Position numbers and translations under genes: made by a program. From CAXSEA01 sp964235675 (GTDB lineage Bacteria; Armatimonadota; Armatimonadia; Armatimonadales; Capsulimonadaceae): a stretch of 23,223 nucleotides of DNA. This document shows, piece after piece, positions 13,929-21,487 of the stretch. Within the stretch, counting starts at the first letter, position 1. Each line of letters starts with the position of its first letter. A model generated the notes under the pieces. That model had not been told where the DNA came from, did not search any database, and saw only the letters and a program-made list of their open reading frames with translations. The DNA is taken from positions 1-23,223 of the forward strand of contig CAXSEA010000032.1 in NCBI GenBank assembly GCA_964235675.1, given 5' to 3'.

Positions 13929-14921
13929 TTACTTTACGGCGAGTTGGTTCACTAGCCACTGCCGAAACAATCCCGGCCAAGCCTCTTCCTCCGGAACTCC
14001 TACTGCCAATCCCGCACCATGCTCGCCGTGCGCAAAGAAATGCGCTTCCACGGGAATACCGGCCTGATGCAGCGCTTGTACGAACAAGGTGCTGTTGTGG
14101 GGACTAATCACCTGATCGTCCATGCTCTCGAATAAAAACACCGGCGGTGTACTCGGCGTCACGTTCTTCTCGCCGGACAGATAATCTTCCAAATTCCGAC
14201 GCTCCGTGCCGCGGTAGCCTCGCAGCAGATTGCGGACAGAGCCGGACGGAGGCACGGCGCTCGGATCCATCGAAATGACGGGGTAGCCAAGGCCGAGCAG
14301 ATCGACTTTCGCCGAGGCTGAGTCAACGACGTCGTGGCGAGGCAGACCGAAGTCAGTGGCGGAATGCAGAGCAAGCGTGCTGGCCAGATGACCGCCGGCG
14401 GAAAAGCCGAAGACTCCGATTCGATCAGGATCGATGCCATATGAGGCAGCATGAAAGCGGATGAAGCGCAAGGCGCGCTGGCCATCCCACATGGGAACCG
14501 GATAGCGGTAGGTGCCGTCTTTTTGAGCAAGCCGATAGTATAAGACGAAAGTGGTCACGTGCAGCGCTCGCGCGAAGTACTCAGCGACTGGGGTTTGCTC
14601 CTTGGCATCGGCGAGCTTGTCGTATCCGCCGCCGGGAATAATGAGAAACGCGGCATGCCTCGCATTGCGCTCCGCCGGGAAAACGCGAAGGAAAGGAACA
14701 TCCCTGCTCGGGTCGTCGCCGACTGCGCCGGGAGCGGAGCCGCTCCACAACCGGAGATCGGCGGGATTGCCAGGATCATAGGTTGTATTGACGGCGGTAC
14801 TAGGCTGAATCCCAGGTGCACTCGTCGGGGTGGAAACCGCTCTTGCGGCTCGGACAATCAGAGAAAACAATATTGACGCAATTCCAAGAGTTACAAGGAC
14901 ATTTTTCATCGATGGCAGCAT
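13929..14921 (-). CDS. Secreted alpha/beta-hydrolase (acetyl esterase / BD-FAE-like)
   Basis: The 330-residue product has a signal peptide (MKNVLVTLGIASILFSLIVRAARA). The esterase fold signature follows: oxyanion motif IPGGGY (about 95-100), nucleophile elbow GFSAGG (Ser174), acid MDDQ (Asp268/269) and AHGEHGAGL with His301. The order and spacing match the BD-FAE-type esterases that act on acetylated carbohydrates such as xylan; the true substrate is unknown. Two starts are possible, 14921 and 14909, and neither has a clear Shine-Dalgarno sequence. It lies just after the terminator of the gene before it, so readthrough or an unseen promoter must supply its expression. Confidence 0.85.
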   Translation of the reverse strand: MLPSMKNVLVTLGIASILFSLIVRAARAVSTPTSAPGIQPSTAVNTTYDPGNPADLRLWSGSAPGAVGDDPSRDVPFLRVFPAERNARHAAFLIIPGGGYDKLADAKEQTPVAEYFARALHVTTFVLYYRLAQKDGTYRYPVPMWDGQRALRFIRFHAASYGIDPDRIGVFGFSAGGHLASTLALHSATDFGLPRHDVVDSASAKVDLLGLGYPVISMDPSAVPPSGSVRNLLRGYRGTERRNLEDYLSGEKNVTPSTPPVFLFESMDDQVISPHNSTLFVQALHQAGIPVEAHFFAHGEHGAGLAVGVPEEEAWPGLFRQWLVNQLAVK

Positions 14922-14953
14922 ATTGTTCTGGAAAAGGCTTTTAGGCTTTTAAA

Positions 14954-14992
14954 CTGAAGCAAGCTCCCAGAAATACTGGGAGCTTGCTTCAG
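14954..14992 (-). terminator. Terminator after the MTNG-repeat protein gene
   Basis: Two perfect 17-base arms (14954-14970 and 14976-14992) surround a five-base loop, and the minus-strand RNA continues with UUUAAAAG. It lies 25 bases after the stop codon of the gene at 15017 and 33 bases before the esterase start, so it probably acts as an end or partial attenuation point. Confidence 0.8.
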
Positions 14993-15016
14993 CTGGCGAA
15001 GTTAATGCCAAGCAAA

Positions 15017-15787
15017 TTACATAGGTGGAACGAGGGTACCCTGCCCTACCGCGACCCGAGCGGCAGTCGGAGGATTGCCGGGAATGGCAAAAACGACCAC
15101 ATGCGCGCCGGGCTTCAGCTCCGAACGGGTACCGGGAGCGAACGTAACATACGGGATGTTCGGCGGCAAAGCGATCTGCTGGCTGCCGCCTTTATAGGAA
15201 ACCGTTAGGGTATCGCCGGACGCGCCACTAGTCACCGAGCCGTTGGTCATGCGGGAATGAACCGCGCCGTTGGTCATCCGGCTCGCGCTGACAGTGCCGT
15301 TAGTCATCCGGCTGTGCATAACGGTTCCATTGGTCATGCGGCTATGCATCGCGGTGCCGTTGGTCATGCGGCTTCCTTGCGCCATGCCGCCGGGAGCAGG
15401 CAAGTCCCACGGATAGCTCCCCGCGCCCGCTCCGCGCATCGAGTTCGGAAACACCACCACCTCGGCGGCGTTCTGCTTGCCGGCCATGCCGGGAAAAGAC
15501 GCGATCCCGACAAAAGTATTGTCCTTGATTGCGGCGCGGCTCGACGGCAGCACGGTAATCACGCCAGCCGTTTTCGGCAGCGACAGCTTCACCGCGCCGC
15601 TGGCTGTGGCGACGGTGAATGCGGTGGCCGTGACGCTTTGGATGGTTCCGCGAACGTGCAGCGACGGCATCGCTGCCGGGGCGGCCAGCGCGAGTGTGGG
15701 CGCGGCGAATATCGAGGCGGACGCAAGGCTAATCAGAGTTGAGTGACGCATAAATTTTTCCATAACCATACGAACAATCGAAACCAT
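15017..15787 (-). CDS. Exported protein with MTNG repeats, unknown function
   Basis: The 256-residue product has a signal peptide from Met13 (RHSTLISLASASIFAAPTLALAA), then a beta-rich part (IQSVTATAFTVATASGAVKL, SLPKTAGVITVL). The segment MRGAGAGSYPWDLPAPGG precedes five repeats of SRMTNGTV-type units at residues 139-182. A C-terminal domain follows with DTLTVSYKGGSQQIALPPNIPYVTF and LKPGAHVVVFA. I recall widespread proteobacterial exported proteins with MTNATV motifs and the same flanking pattern, sometimes annotated loosely as 'metal ABC transporter permease', but no function is known. The start codon has AGGA 10 bases upstream. It follows cysC after 34 bases and ends at a clear terminator. 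Confidence 0.75.
   Translation of the reverse strand: MVSIVRMVMEKFMRHSTLISLASASIFAAPTLALAAPAAMPSLHVRGTIQSVTATAFTVATASGAVKLSLPKTAGVITVLPSSRAAIKDNTFVGIASFPGMAGKQNAAEVVVFPNSMRGAGAGSYPWDLPAPGGMAQGSRMTNGTAMHSRMTNGTVMHSRMTNGTVSASRMTNGAVHSRMTNGSVTSGASGDTLTVSYKGGSQQIALPPNIPYVTFAPGTRSELKPGAHVVVFAIPGNPPTAARVAVGQGTLVPPM
15242..15373 (-). repeat. Five tandem copies of a 27-30 base unit in the exported protein gene
   Basis: Copies of GTTGGTCATSCGGCT-like sequence begin at 15242, 15269, 15299, 15329 and 15359. They code for the repeated SRMTNG core with short, variable spacers. Copy number could vary by slippage or recombination. The unit spacing is a multiple of three, so changes would keep the frame. 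Confidence 0.9.
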
Positions 15788-15821
15788 ACAAGCATTCCTA
15801 TCAAAACCGGCGGCTCTCTCT

Positions 15822-16370
15822 TTAGCCGATCAAATTCCGCGCTTCCAGGTAGCCGATAATCTTCGCCACTGATTCCGGCACCGATTCCCTGTCGCTGCGG
15901 ACATGGACCTCGGGCTTTTCGGGAGCCTCGTAAGGGTCGCTCACGCCGGTGAAATTGTCCAGCTTGCCGGCCATGGCACGCTTGTACAAGCCTTTCACGT
16001 CCCGCTCGGCGAGCACTTCCAGCGGCGCTTCCGTGTAAATCTCCACGAACGCCGCCCCGTCGCGCCGCACTTCGGAGCGCACCTCGTCCCGCGCCTCTCG
16101 GTACGGACTGATCGCTGCGGTCATGACAATCACGCCGTTGCGGGCCAGCAGCCGCGCGACATAGCCGATGCGACGCACGTTGATATCCCGGTCTTCCTTG
16201 GAAAACGTCAGCCCCTTGGAAAGATGCGTGCGGACTTCATCGCCGTCAAGCGTCTCGAACGCGATACCCCGCTCTCTTAGCTCGCGGCCCAACGCTTCTG
16301 ACAGAGTGGATTTGCCCGACCCGGACAGCCCCGTGAACCAGAGCACCATTCCTGAATGTTTCTGCGACAT
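15822..16370 (-). CDS. cysC: Adenylyl-sulfate kinase (APS kinase)
   Basis: CysC phosphorylates adenosine-5'-phosphosulfate to PAPS in sulfate assimilation or sulfonation. The 182-residue product has the P-loop GLSGSGKST (residues 14-22), the DGDEVR motif (42-48), the substrate loop FSKEDRDINVRRIG and the ISPYREARDEVR catalytic segment. The lid region YKRAMAGKLDNFTGVSDPYEAPEKPE is complete. Length is typical for a stand-alone enzyme. No cysD, cysN or sulfotransferase gene is nearby. The gene begins 9 bases after coaE ends, so the two are co-transcribed. Confidence 0.95.
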   Translation of the reverse strand: MSQKHSGMVLWFTGLSGSGKSTLSEALGRELRERGIAFETLDGDEVRTHLSKGLTFSKEDRDINVRRIGYVARLLARNGVIVMTAAISPYREARDEVRSEVRRDGAAFVEIYTEAPLEVLAERDVKGLYKRAMAGKLDNFTGVSDPYEAPEKPEVHVRSDRESVPESVAKIIGYLEARNLIG

Positions 16371-16379
16371 AGTTCGGCC

Positions 16380-17060
16380 TTATTTCTGCTTCGCTGGATA
16401 GAGCTGAGTCAACCGCTCAAACAATTCGCGCGCCTGCTGCTTGACCAACTCAACAGCGTTGTCTGTAGAGATGACGTACTCGGCTCGGCCGGCTTTTTCG
16501 CTCAACGGCAGTTGCGAGCGGATTTGACTCAGAGCCCCGGCCTCGTCCAGCCACGGCTGACGCTCAAGCAAGCGGCGCGCCTGCGTAACTTCCGAGCAGC
16601 TTGCGACCAGCACGGCATCCACCATGGATTCCAGATTGTTCTCGTAGAGCAGCGGTATCTCGACGGCAATCAGACGGCAGTCCGGCGCGGAGCGAAGCGC
16701 ATCGATTTGTAGCCGCATATGCTGACGTATCGCCGGGTGCATGATCTCGCCCAATTGACGCCGCGCGTTCTCGTCGGCGTAAATCAATTGCGCCAGCGCC
16801 CGACGGTCAATCGTCTCCGATAAATCGGCCTGTGCGGCTGCGTCAAACTCGCGCAGTACCCTGCGGGTGGTTTCACTTCCGGGAGCAAGCAGCTCCCGCG
16901 CAATATCGTCGGCGCTGACACGCCCGGCTCCCCAATCCTCGAACCAACGCGTCAGCGTGCTCTTGCCGCTGGCAACGCCTCCGGTGACACCGACGACAAA
17001 GCAGGAACTGATGCCAGCGTCAAATTTGTGCGCGTTGTTGATTCCGCCCATTGCCGGCAT
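16380..17060 (-). CDS. coaE: Dephospho-CoA kinase
   Basis: CoaE makes the last step of coenzyme A synthesis, phosphorylating the 3'-hydroxyl of dephospho-CoA. The product (226 residues from this start) has the P-loop GVTGGVASGKST at about residues 24-35, followed by the SADDIARELL motif (Asp51/Asp52, acid pair). The HPAIR core and the IPLLYENNLES segment (usually PLLFE) are present. The frame is open to 17096; the ATG at 17060 is favoured by AGGTG 5 bases upstream, and another ATG follows at 17051. About 20 residues precede the usual family start, so translation may begin further in. It lies 43 bases after the terminator of the S1 gene. Confidence 0.93.
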   Translation of the reverse strand: MPAMGGINNAHKFDAGISSCFVVGVTGGVASGKSTLTRWFEDWGAGRVSADDIARELLAPGSETTRRVLREFDAAAQADLSETIDRRALAQLIYADENARRQLGEIMHPAIRQHMRLQIDALRSAPDCRLIAVEIPLLYENNLESMVDAVLVASCSEVTQARRLLERQPWLDEAGALSQIRSQLPLSEKAGRAEYVISTDNAVELVKQQARELFERLTQLYPAKQK

Positions 17061-17102
17061 GGTAGCACCTAGCCTCAAGTGCGGTCTAGTGCGCATGACG
17101 AA

Positions 17103-17140
17103 AACAGCCCTTCAAAGCGGAAGAGCTTTGAAGGGCTGTT
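17103..17140 (-). terminator. Terminator after the S1 protein gene
   Basis: Two perfect 16-base arms (17103-17118 and 17125-17140) flank a six-base loop GGAAGA. The minus-strand RNA continues with UUUUCGUC. It begins 28 bases after the S1 stop codon and separates that gene from coaE, whose start is 43 bases further on. Confidence 0.88.
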
Positions 17141-17167
17141 GACAATTATCCACGCATGAATACTAGG

Positions 17168-18862
17168 CTACTCTTCGTCGGTCGCCTCGTCCTCATCACC
17201 GTCGCCGCCGCCTTCGACGTCAGGCCGGCCCTTGCGGGAGGCTTCCTTGCGGGCTCGCCCAAGCTGTTCGCCGAACAAATCGCCCAAAGTAACGCGACCG
17301 CCCTGGTTGTATTCAGTGGTCTCTCGGCGCTTCTTCTCGCGTCCGCCGCCACCACCACCGCCGCCTCCACCGCTCGAGCGGCCCTCGGCAGCGCCGCCGC
17401 CGGATGACATCTGGCGGAACTCCTGATACTCCTGCTCGCGGGCCGCAGCATCGGTTTCGCGACGATCATTCTCGGCCAAGCGTCGCAGCGAAAGGGTCAT
17501 CTTTCGCTCTTCCGGCTTCAGCTCGATAATTTGCGCTTCCACCACATCGCCGGGGTTGACAATATCCTGCGGCTTGGAAACGCGGCGAGTAGACAGTTCC
17601 GAGTTCGGTATAATCGCTTCGATTCCGCCTTCCAGCGTCACAAACGCGCCAAACGGCACCACGCGCGATACGGTCACCTGCATCTTGTCGCCAAGCGTAT
17701 ACTTGCCAGGCACTTCAGTCCAAGGGTCAGGCAGAATCTGGCGCAGTCCGAGCGAGATACGGTCCTGGTCGGGACGCATCTTCAAGATCATCACTTGAAT
17801 TTTATCGCCGACCTTCACCACATCCGACGGATGGTTGATACGCGCCCAGCTCATCTCAGAGACGTGCAGCAAGCCGTCAATACCGCCAAGGTCCACAAAC
17901 GCGCCGTAATCGGTAACACGCCGCACGATACCGTCGCGCACCTGGCCTTCTTTCAGGCTGGCGAGCGTCTCGGCCCGTTTGCTGGCGCGCTCCTCGCGAG
18001 TGGCATCCTTGTTGGAAAGAATGACTTTTCGCTTCTCGCGGTCAACTTCGATCACTTTAAGGCCAATGCTCTGGCCGACGTACTTGTCGAGGTTGGTGTG
18101 CTTGAAATCGCCGGTACCGACATGCGAAGCCGGAACGAAGCCGCGAATGCCAAGATCGACCACGAGGCCGCCCTTGACTCGCTCGGTAACCATCGCGTGA
18201 ATCACGCGCTGATCCTGAAGGGCTTCTTCCACCTTGTCCCAAGCCTGCTCGAAATCGGCGCGCTTCTTGGAAAGCAGCAACTTGCCGTCTTCCTTGTCGC
18301 GGCCGATCACGACCACGCGAATCTCGTCGCCGACCTTCGGCTCTTCCTCACCCTCGATATTGCCGCGCGAAACTTCGTTCGGCCTGACAAGGCCTTCCGA
18401 CTTCGCGCCGATATCGACCAGCAAAGCGCCGTCGCGGTCTTTGTGCACGATCGTGCCACGGACCACTTCGCCCTCGGAAGGCTCGCCGATAGCGGACTCG
18501 AAATCGAAGTCGCCCAACTGGCGGCCACCAGGGCCTTCGCCGCGCATGGCGGCTTCCATGGGATCGAGCTCGGGCTCCGCGGCAGCTACAGGGGCAGGCG
18601 CGCTGGAATCAACGTGCGTGACGTTGTCCAGATTCTGGGGCGAATCATCGGACGATGTCGCTCCATCCGGCGCGGTGCCGCCTTGCGGGGCAGTCATCGC
18701 CGGGGTGGTTTCTTCAGTAATCCCATTGTCGCTGCCGCCCATGAGGGTAGCGGTGGCCGCGCCTTCGGGCGAAGGCTCGCCGGCAGCGCCGTTCGAGACG
18801 GCTTCAGGATCAATGTGAACACCCTCGGCGGGGTTCAATAACTCTTGTGATGGTACCGACAT
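17168..18862 (-). CDS. rpsA: Ribosomal protein S1 homologue (four S1 domains)
   Basis: S1-type proteins bind mRNA on the small ribosomal subunit. The 564-residue product has four S1 domains at about residues 130-202, 217-288, 304-375 and 389-461. Each ends in the K-x-x-L-S-x-(K/R) pattern, for example KLLLSKKRA and MTLSLRRL. The third has the canonical GAFVDLGGIDGLLHVSEMSW. The 130-residue N-terminal extension is acidic and low in complexity. The C-terminal tail holds a run of ten glycines and an Arg/Glu stretch. Four-domain S1 is usual outside proteobacteria. The open frame continues to 19036; the ATG at 18862 is chosen because it is the family-like start, with AGGAG about 14 bases upstream. 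It follows fpg after 16 bases. Confidence 0.93.
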   Translation of the reverse strand: MSVPSQELLNPAEGVHIDPEAVSNGAAGEPSPEGAATATLMGGSDNGITEETTPAMTAPQGGTAPDGATSSDDSPQNLDNVTHVDSSAPAPVAAAEPELDPMEAAMRGEGPGGRQLGDFDFESAIGEPSEGEVVRGTIVHKDRDGALLVDIGAKSEGLVRPNEVSRGNIEGEEEPKVGDEIRVVVIGRDKEDGKLLLSKKRADFEQAWDKVEEALQDQRVIHAMVTERVKGGLVVDLGIRGFVPASHVGTGDFKHTNLDKYVGQSIGLKVIEVDREKRKVILSNKDATREERASKRAETLASLKEGQVRDGIVRRVTDYGAFVDLGGIDGLLHVSEMSWARINHPSDVVKVGDKIQVMILKMRPDQDRISLGLRQILPDPWTEVPGKYTLGDKMQVTVSRVVPFGAFVTLEGGIEAIIPNSELSTRRVSKPQDIVNPGDVVEAQIIELKPEERKMTLSLRRLAENDRRETDAAAREQEYQEFRQMSSGGGAAEGRSSGGGGGGGGGGREKKRRETTEYNQGGRVTLGDLFGEQLGRARKEASRKGRPDVEGGGDGDEDEATDEE

Positions 18863-18878
18863 ATTCGGATTCGTGCTC

Positions 18879-19784
18879 CTAGTCAACGCCGCGGATGTTC
18901 GCGCCTGCTGGTTGCCGCTTTTGAGTTTTCGGGATGGCAGTCCCCGACGGCTGGCAGCCGGCGCAATACACGGTCCCGCGACCGCCAATAATTGTTCGCT
19001 GCAATACCGTGCCGCAGCGTCCGCAATTCTCGCCATGACGTCCGTAGACGCTGGGGATGTACTCCCCGGCTAGCCCACCGACATCGACGAAATTCTCGCT
19101 GGTCGTTCCTCGCCCCTCAACCGCCTCACCGATTACGGCGCGCACCTGGGCGTGCAAACGATGCCACTCCGCGTCCGTAATCTCGCTCACCCGGCGCATG
19201 GGATTGATACCCGCGCGATGCAGCGATTCGTCCGCGTAGATGTTGCCCACTCCGGCAACCACATTTTGATCGAGCAAAAACGCTTTCACCGCTCGCCCAC
19301 CGCCTCGCCGAGCCGCTTCCCGGAACGTACCCGGTGAAAACTCATCGGTTAGAGGCTCAGGACCCATTTTAACAAGAGCAGGGATAAATTCGCCGATTCT
19401 ACCCGTGTCCACGGGCAGCAGCCGAAGCTCGCCCCAAGTCCAAATATCGACGAAGCGCCATTCCCGCCCATCGTCAAGATGCATCCGAGCGCAAAGATAT
19501 TTATCCTCGCCCAGCTCTGACGCAAACCCCACGCGCATTTGCCCACGCATTTTCAAATGAGCCGCCAGAGAATACCCGTTATCCAAGCTCAATATCAAGT
19601 ATTTCCCGCGCCGCCCAACTGAATTCACCGTCCTACCAATTAAATGCTCGGCGTAAGACTCAGGAGTATCGAACGGAGGGCGCAGCACTTTCGGCACCGG
19701 CACTTCCACCCCCACGATGCGCCGTCTCACCAAAGCGCGCTCTAAGCCGCGTCTGACAGTTTCTACTTCGGGCAGTTCAGGCAT
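18879..19784 (-). CDS. mutM: Formamidopyrimidine-DNA glycosylase
   Basis: Fpg (MutM) removes 8-oxoguanine and ring-opened purines from DNA and cuts the abasic strand. The 301-residue product starts with PELPEVETVRRGLE (catalytic Pro and Glu after Met removal). Next are GKYLIL (Lys61) and the helix-two-turn-helix NVVAGVGNIYADESL (Asn181). The zinc finger has CGRC and CAGC (Cys254, 257, 274, 277) with Arg269 in the GRGT loop. The loop equivalent to E. coli DPRRFG, with the R109/F111 lesion-contacting residues, reads DIWTWG. The frame extends upstream to 19841, but MPELPE is the true start. It ends 16 bases before the S1 gene, so they probably share a transcript. Confidence 0.95.
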   Translation of the reverse strand: MPELPEVETVRRGLERALVRRRIVGVEVPVPKVLRPPFDTPESYAEHLIGRTVNSVGRRGKYLILSLDNGYSLAAHLKMRGQMRVGFASELGEDKYLCARMHLDDGREWRFVDIWTWGELRLLPVDTGRIGEFIPALVKMGPEPLTDEFSPGTFREAARRGGGRAVKAFLLDQNVVAGVGNIYADESLHRAGINPMRRVSEITDAEWHRLHAQVRAVIGEAVEGRGTTSENFVDVGGLAGEYIPSVYGRHGENCGRCGTVLQRTIIGGRGTVYCAGCQPSGTAIPKTQKRQPAGANIRGVD

Positions 19785-19876
19785 GGTTTGTTCCGAATTA
19801 TTAAAACCTTCAAACTTATCGCATCCATTAGGCGTTCGCACACAAATGAATCAGCCAGGTAATACCCAATAACGGA

Positions 19877-21301
19877 CTACCCAGCCTGGTTCCCGGCAGT
19901 ATCGTCGGCGTGATCTTGCTGCTCCGGTAACGGCGTCAAGACTTGCCTGAGTAGAGCGACGACCGCTTGACTATCCTCAGCGATAAACGGCGGCGCGAAA
20001 GCGCCGATCATAGGCATAGCGTCTCTAAGCGCTTTCCAACTCGCTTCTCCCAGGCAGATTAGCGTCCTTCCGGACCCCGCGAAATCCGCCGCCTGCCGGA
20101 ACAATTCACCATTGATCTCGCCACGCTCCAAAGCCGTAAATACCGCCGCCTCTGATTCCCGCGCCAGCGCTTGCGCCCGGCGCGTCGCCTCCTGCCCCGG
20201 CCCGCTGAACGCCGGCGCGGAAACGTGCGGCGCGGGCAGCGAGCGGGCGGCGTCCAGGTCGGCGTCGCCTTCATGCAGCGCGCACGCGCTCACCGCCACG
20301 CCCAGCCGCGCCAGCGCGAACATCACCCGCGTGCCGCTCCCGCCGCCGCAAAACAGATGCACCCGCCTTCCGCGCAGCTCAAGTTGGCCCCGCCCCATAA
20401 GAGTTGTACCGTCTTGCGCGAGTTCCGCAAGCTCGTCGTCCGCGCTCAATGCTTCCGCCGGAAGAACGCACACCCGCCCCGTCGCGGGATTGGAACGAAT
20501 CCAGACGCGCACCCCGTAGACTCGGTAGAGCGTGTCGCTGGTCAGCACCGCCGCCGCCGCGCCGTCCGCCACGATTTTGCCGTCCGAGAGCACGATAATC
20601 CGGTCCGCGAACTCGGCGGCGGCGTTCAAATCGTGCAGAACGGCGACAACGGTCCGATTGTGCCGCGCGGCAAGCTGTTTTAGCCAGCCGAGCAGATGCC
20701 TTTGATGACGCGGATCAAGCGCCGACACCGGCTCGTCGAGCAGCAACACAGGCGATTCCTGCGCCAGGCTGCGCGCGATCAAGGCACGCTGGCGCTCGCC
20801 ACCGGACACTTGCGAAATAGGTTTGGCGGCGAGTTCGGCGTCGATGCCCGCCCGCTCCAGCGCGTCGGCGACCGCGCTCTCGTCGGCAGGCGTATCGGCG
20901 GCGAGCGGCCCACGCGCGGCGCGATGCGGAGCGCGGCCCATCGCGACAATGTCGCGCACGGTAAAATCGAGGAACACGTCGGGGGATTGCGGCACCACGG
21001 CAATCGCGCGCGCCGATTCGCGCGGGGACAGCGCGGCGTACAAATCGGCGTCGCCCAGCAGGACAGTGCCCCGGCGCGGCGGCAGCGTGCGGGACAGCGT
21101 CCGCAGCAAAGTGCTTTTGCCGCTGCCGTTCGGGCCGATAATGGCGACCAGCTCGCCGGGCGCGACGCTCAACTGAATATCTTCGATCTGAAGAGGATGC
21201 GGCGCGGCCCTGTAACCGGCGCTGAGCGAGCGGGCGGAGAGAACAATTTGGCGGCTGGATTGACCGGCTGAAGCATCGGTGTCGCGGGCTTTGAATTCCA
21301 C
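19877..21301 (-). CDS. FecE/BtuD-type ABC transporter ATPase with an extra C-terminal domain
   Basis: The first 270 residues form a complete ABC ATPase: Walker A GPNGSGKST (56-64), Q-loop (Gln105), signature VSGGERQ (165-171), Walker B VLLLDE (185-190) and switch His223. The closest known pattern is the iron-siderophore/haem/cobalamin group (FecE, HmuV, BtuD). Residues 310-460 add a domain starting LELRGRRVHLFCGGGSGTRV with a glycine loop at 319-323, like a nucleotide-binding Rossmann fold. I recall similar C-terminal domains in some Firmicute ATPases of this type. The start is GTG with no Shine-Dalgarno sequence. No permease or binding-protein gene is in the window, so its partners and substrate are unknown. 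Confidence 0.88.
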   Translation of the reverse strand: MEFKARDTDASAGQSSRQIVLSARSLSAGYRAAPHPLQIEDIQLSVAPGELVAIIGPNGSGKSTLLRTLSRTLPPRRGTVLLGDADLYAALSPRESARAIAVVPQSPDVFLDFTVRDIVAMGRAPHRAARGPLAADTPADESAVADALERAGIDAELAAKPISQVSGGERQRALIARSLAQESPVLLLDEPVSALDPRHQRHLLGWLKQLAARHNRTVVAVLHDLNAAAEFADRIIVLSDGKIVADGAAAAVLTSDTLYRVYGVRVWIRSNPATGRVCVLPAEALSADDELAELAQDGTTLMGRGQLELRGRRVHLFCGGGSGTRVMFALARLGVAVSACALHEGDADLDAARSLPAPHVSAPAFSGPGQEATRRAQALARESEAAVFTALERGEINGELFRQAADFAGSGRTLICLGEASWKALRDAMPMIGAFAPPFIAEDSQAVVALLRQVLTPLPEQQDHADDTAGNQAG

Positions 21302-21475
21302 GGAATTCAGTTTAGCATGGCGCTCGTCTTAGGCGACGCAGCCGCGTCTCGCTTGCGTGAGCTGCAACATTTCGCATGATTATTCGAGCGGCGCATGCTT
21401 GCGGGTAAACTATTTGGCTTACAAGCATTGTATCGGCAAGCGACGCAAAGAGGCAACGCAAAGTACCAAAAGGCA

Positions 21476-21483
21476 GAGGAGGG
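21476..21483 (+). promoter_or_regulatory. Strong ribosome-binding site fixing the sigma factor start
   Basis: GAGGAGGG (21476-21483) lies 4 bases before GTG at 21488. It is close to the anti-Shine-Dalgarno complement and marks the GTG as the start instead of the upstream ATG at 21395. No convincing -10/-35 pair was seen in 21302-21475. Confidence 0.7.
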
Positions 21484-21487
21484 CTGC

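Noticed and set aside
15242..15373. CRISPR-like spaced repeats
   Set aside because: The units are directly adjacent and in frame with a secreted protein; spacers are short and related, and no cas genes are near.
17531..18841. 436-codon plus-strand frame opposite the S1 gene
   Set aside because: It is the reverse-strand image of repeated S1 domains; no ribosome-binding site or motif.
19785..19876. Promoter before fpg
   Set aside because: A TTGTGT / GATAAG pair is present, but its 19-base spacer and weak -35 make it unreliable.
21302..21475. Promoter of the sigma factor gene
   Set aside because: Some TTCGAG/TAAACT-like hexamers exist, but none reaches a convincing match.
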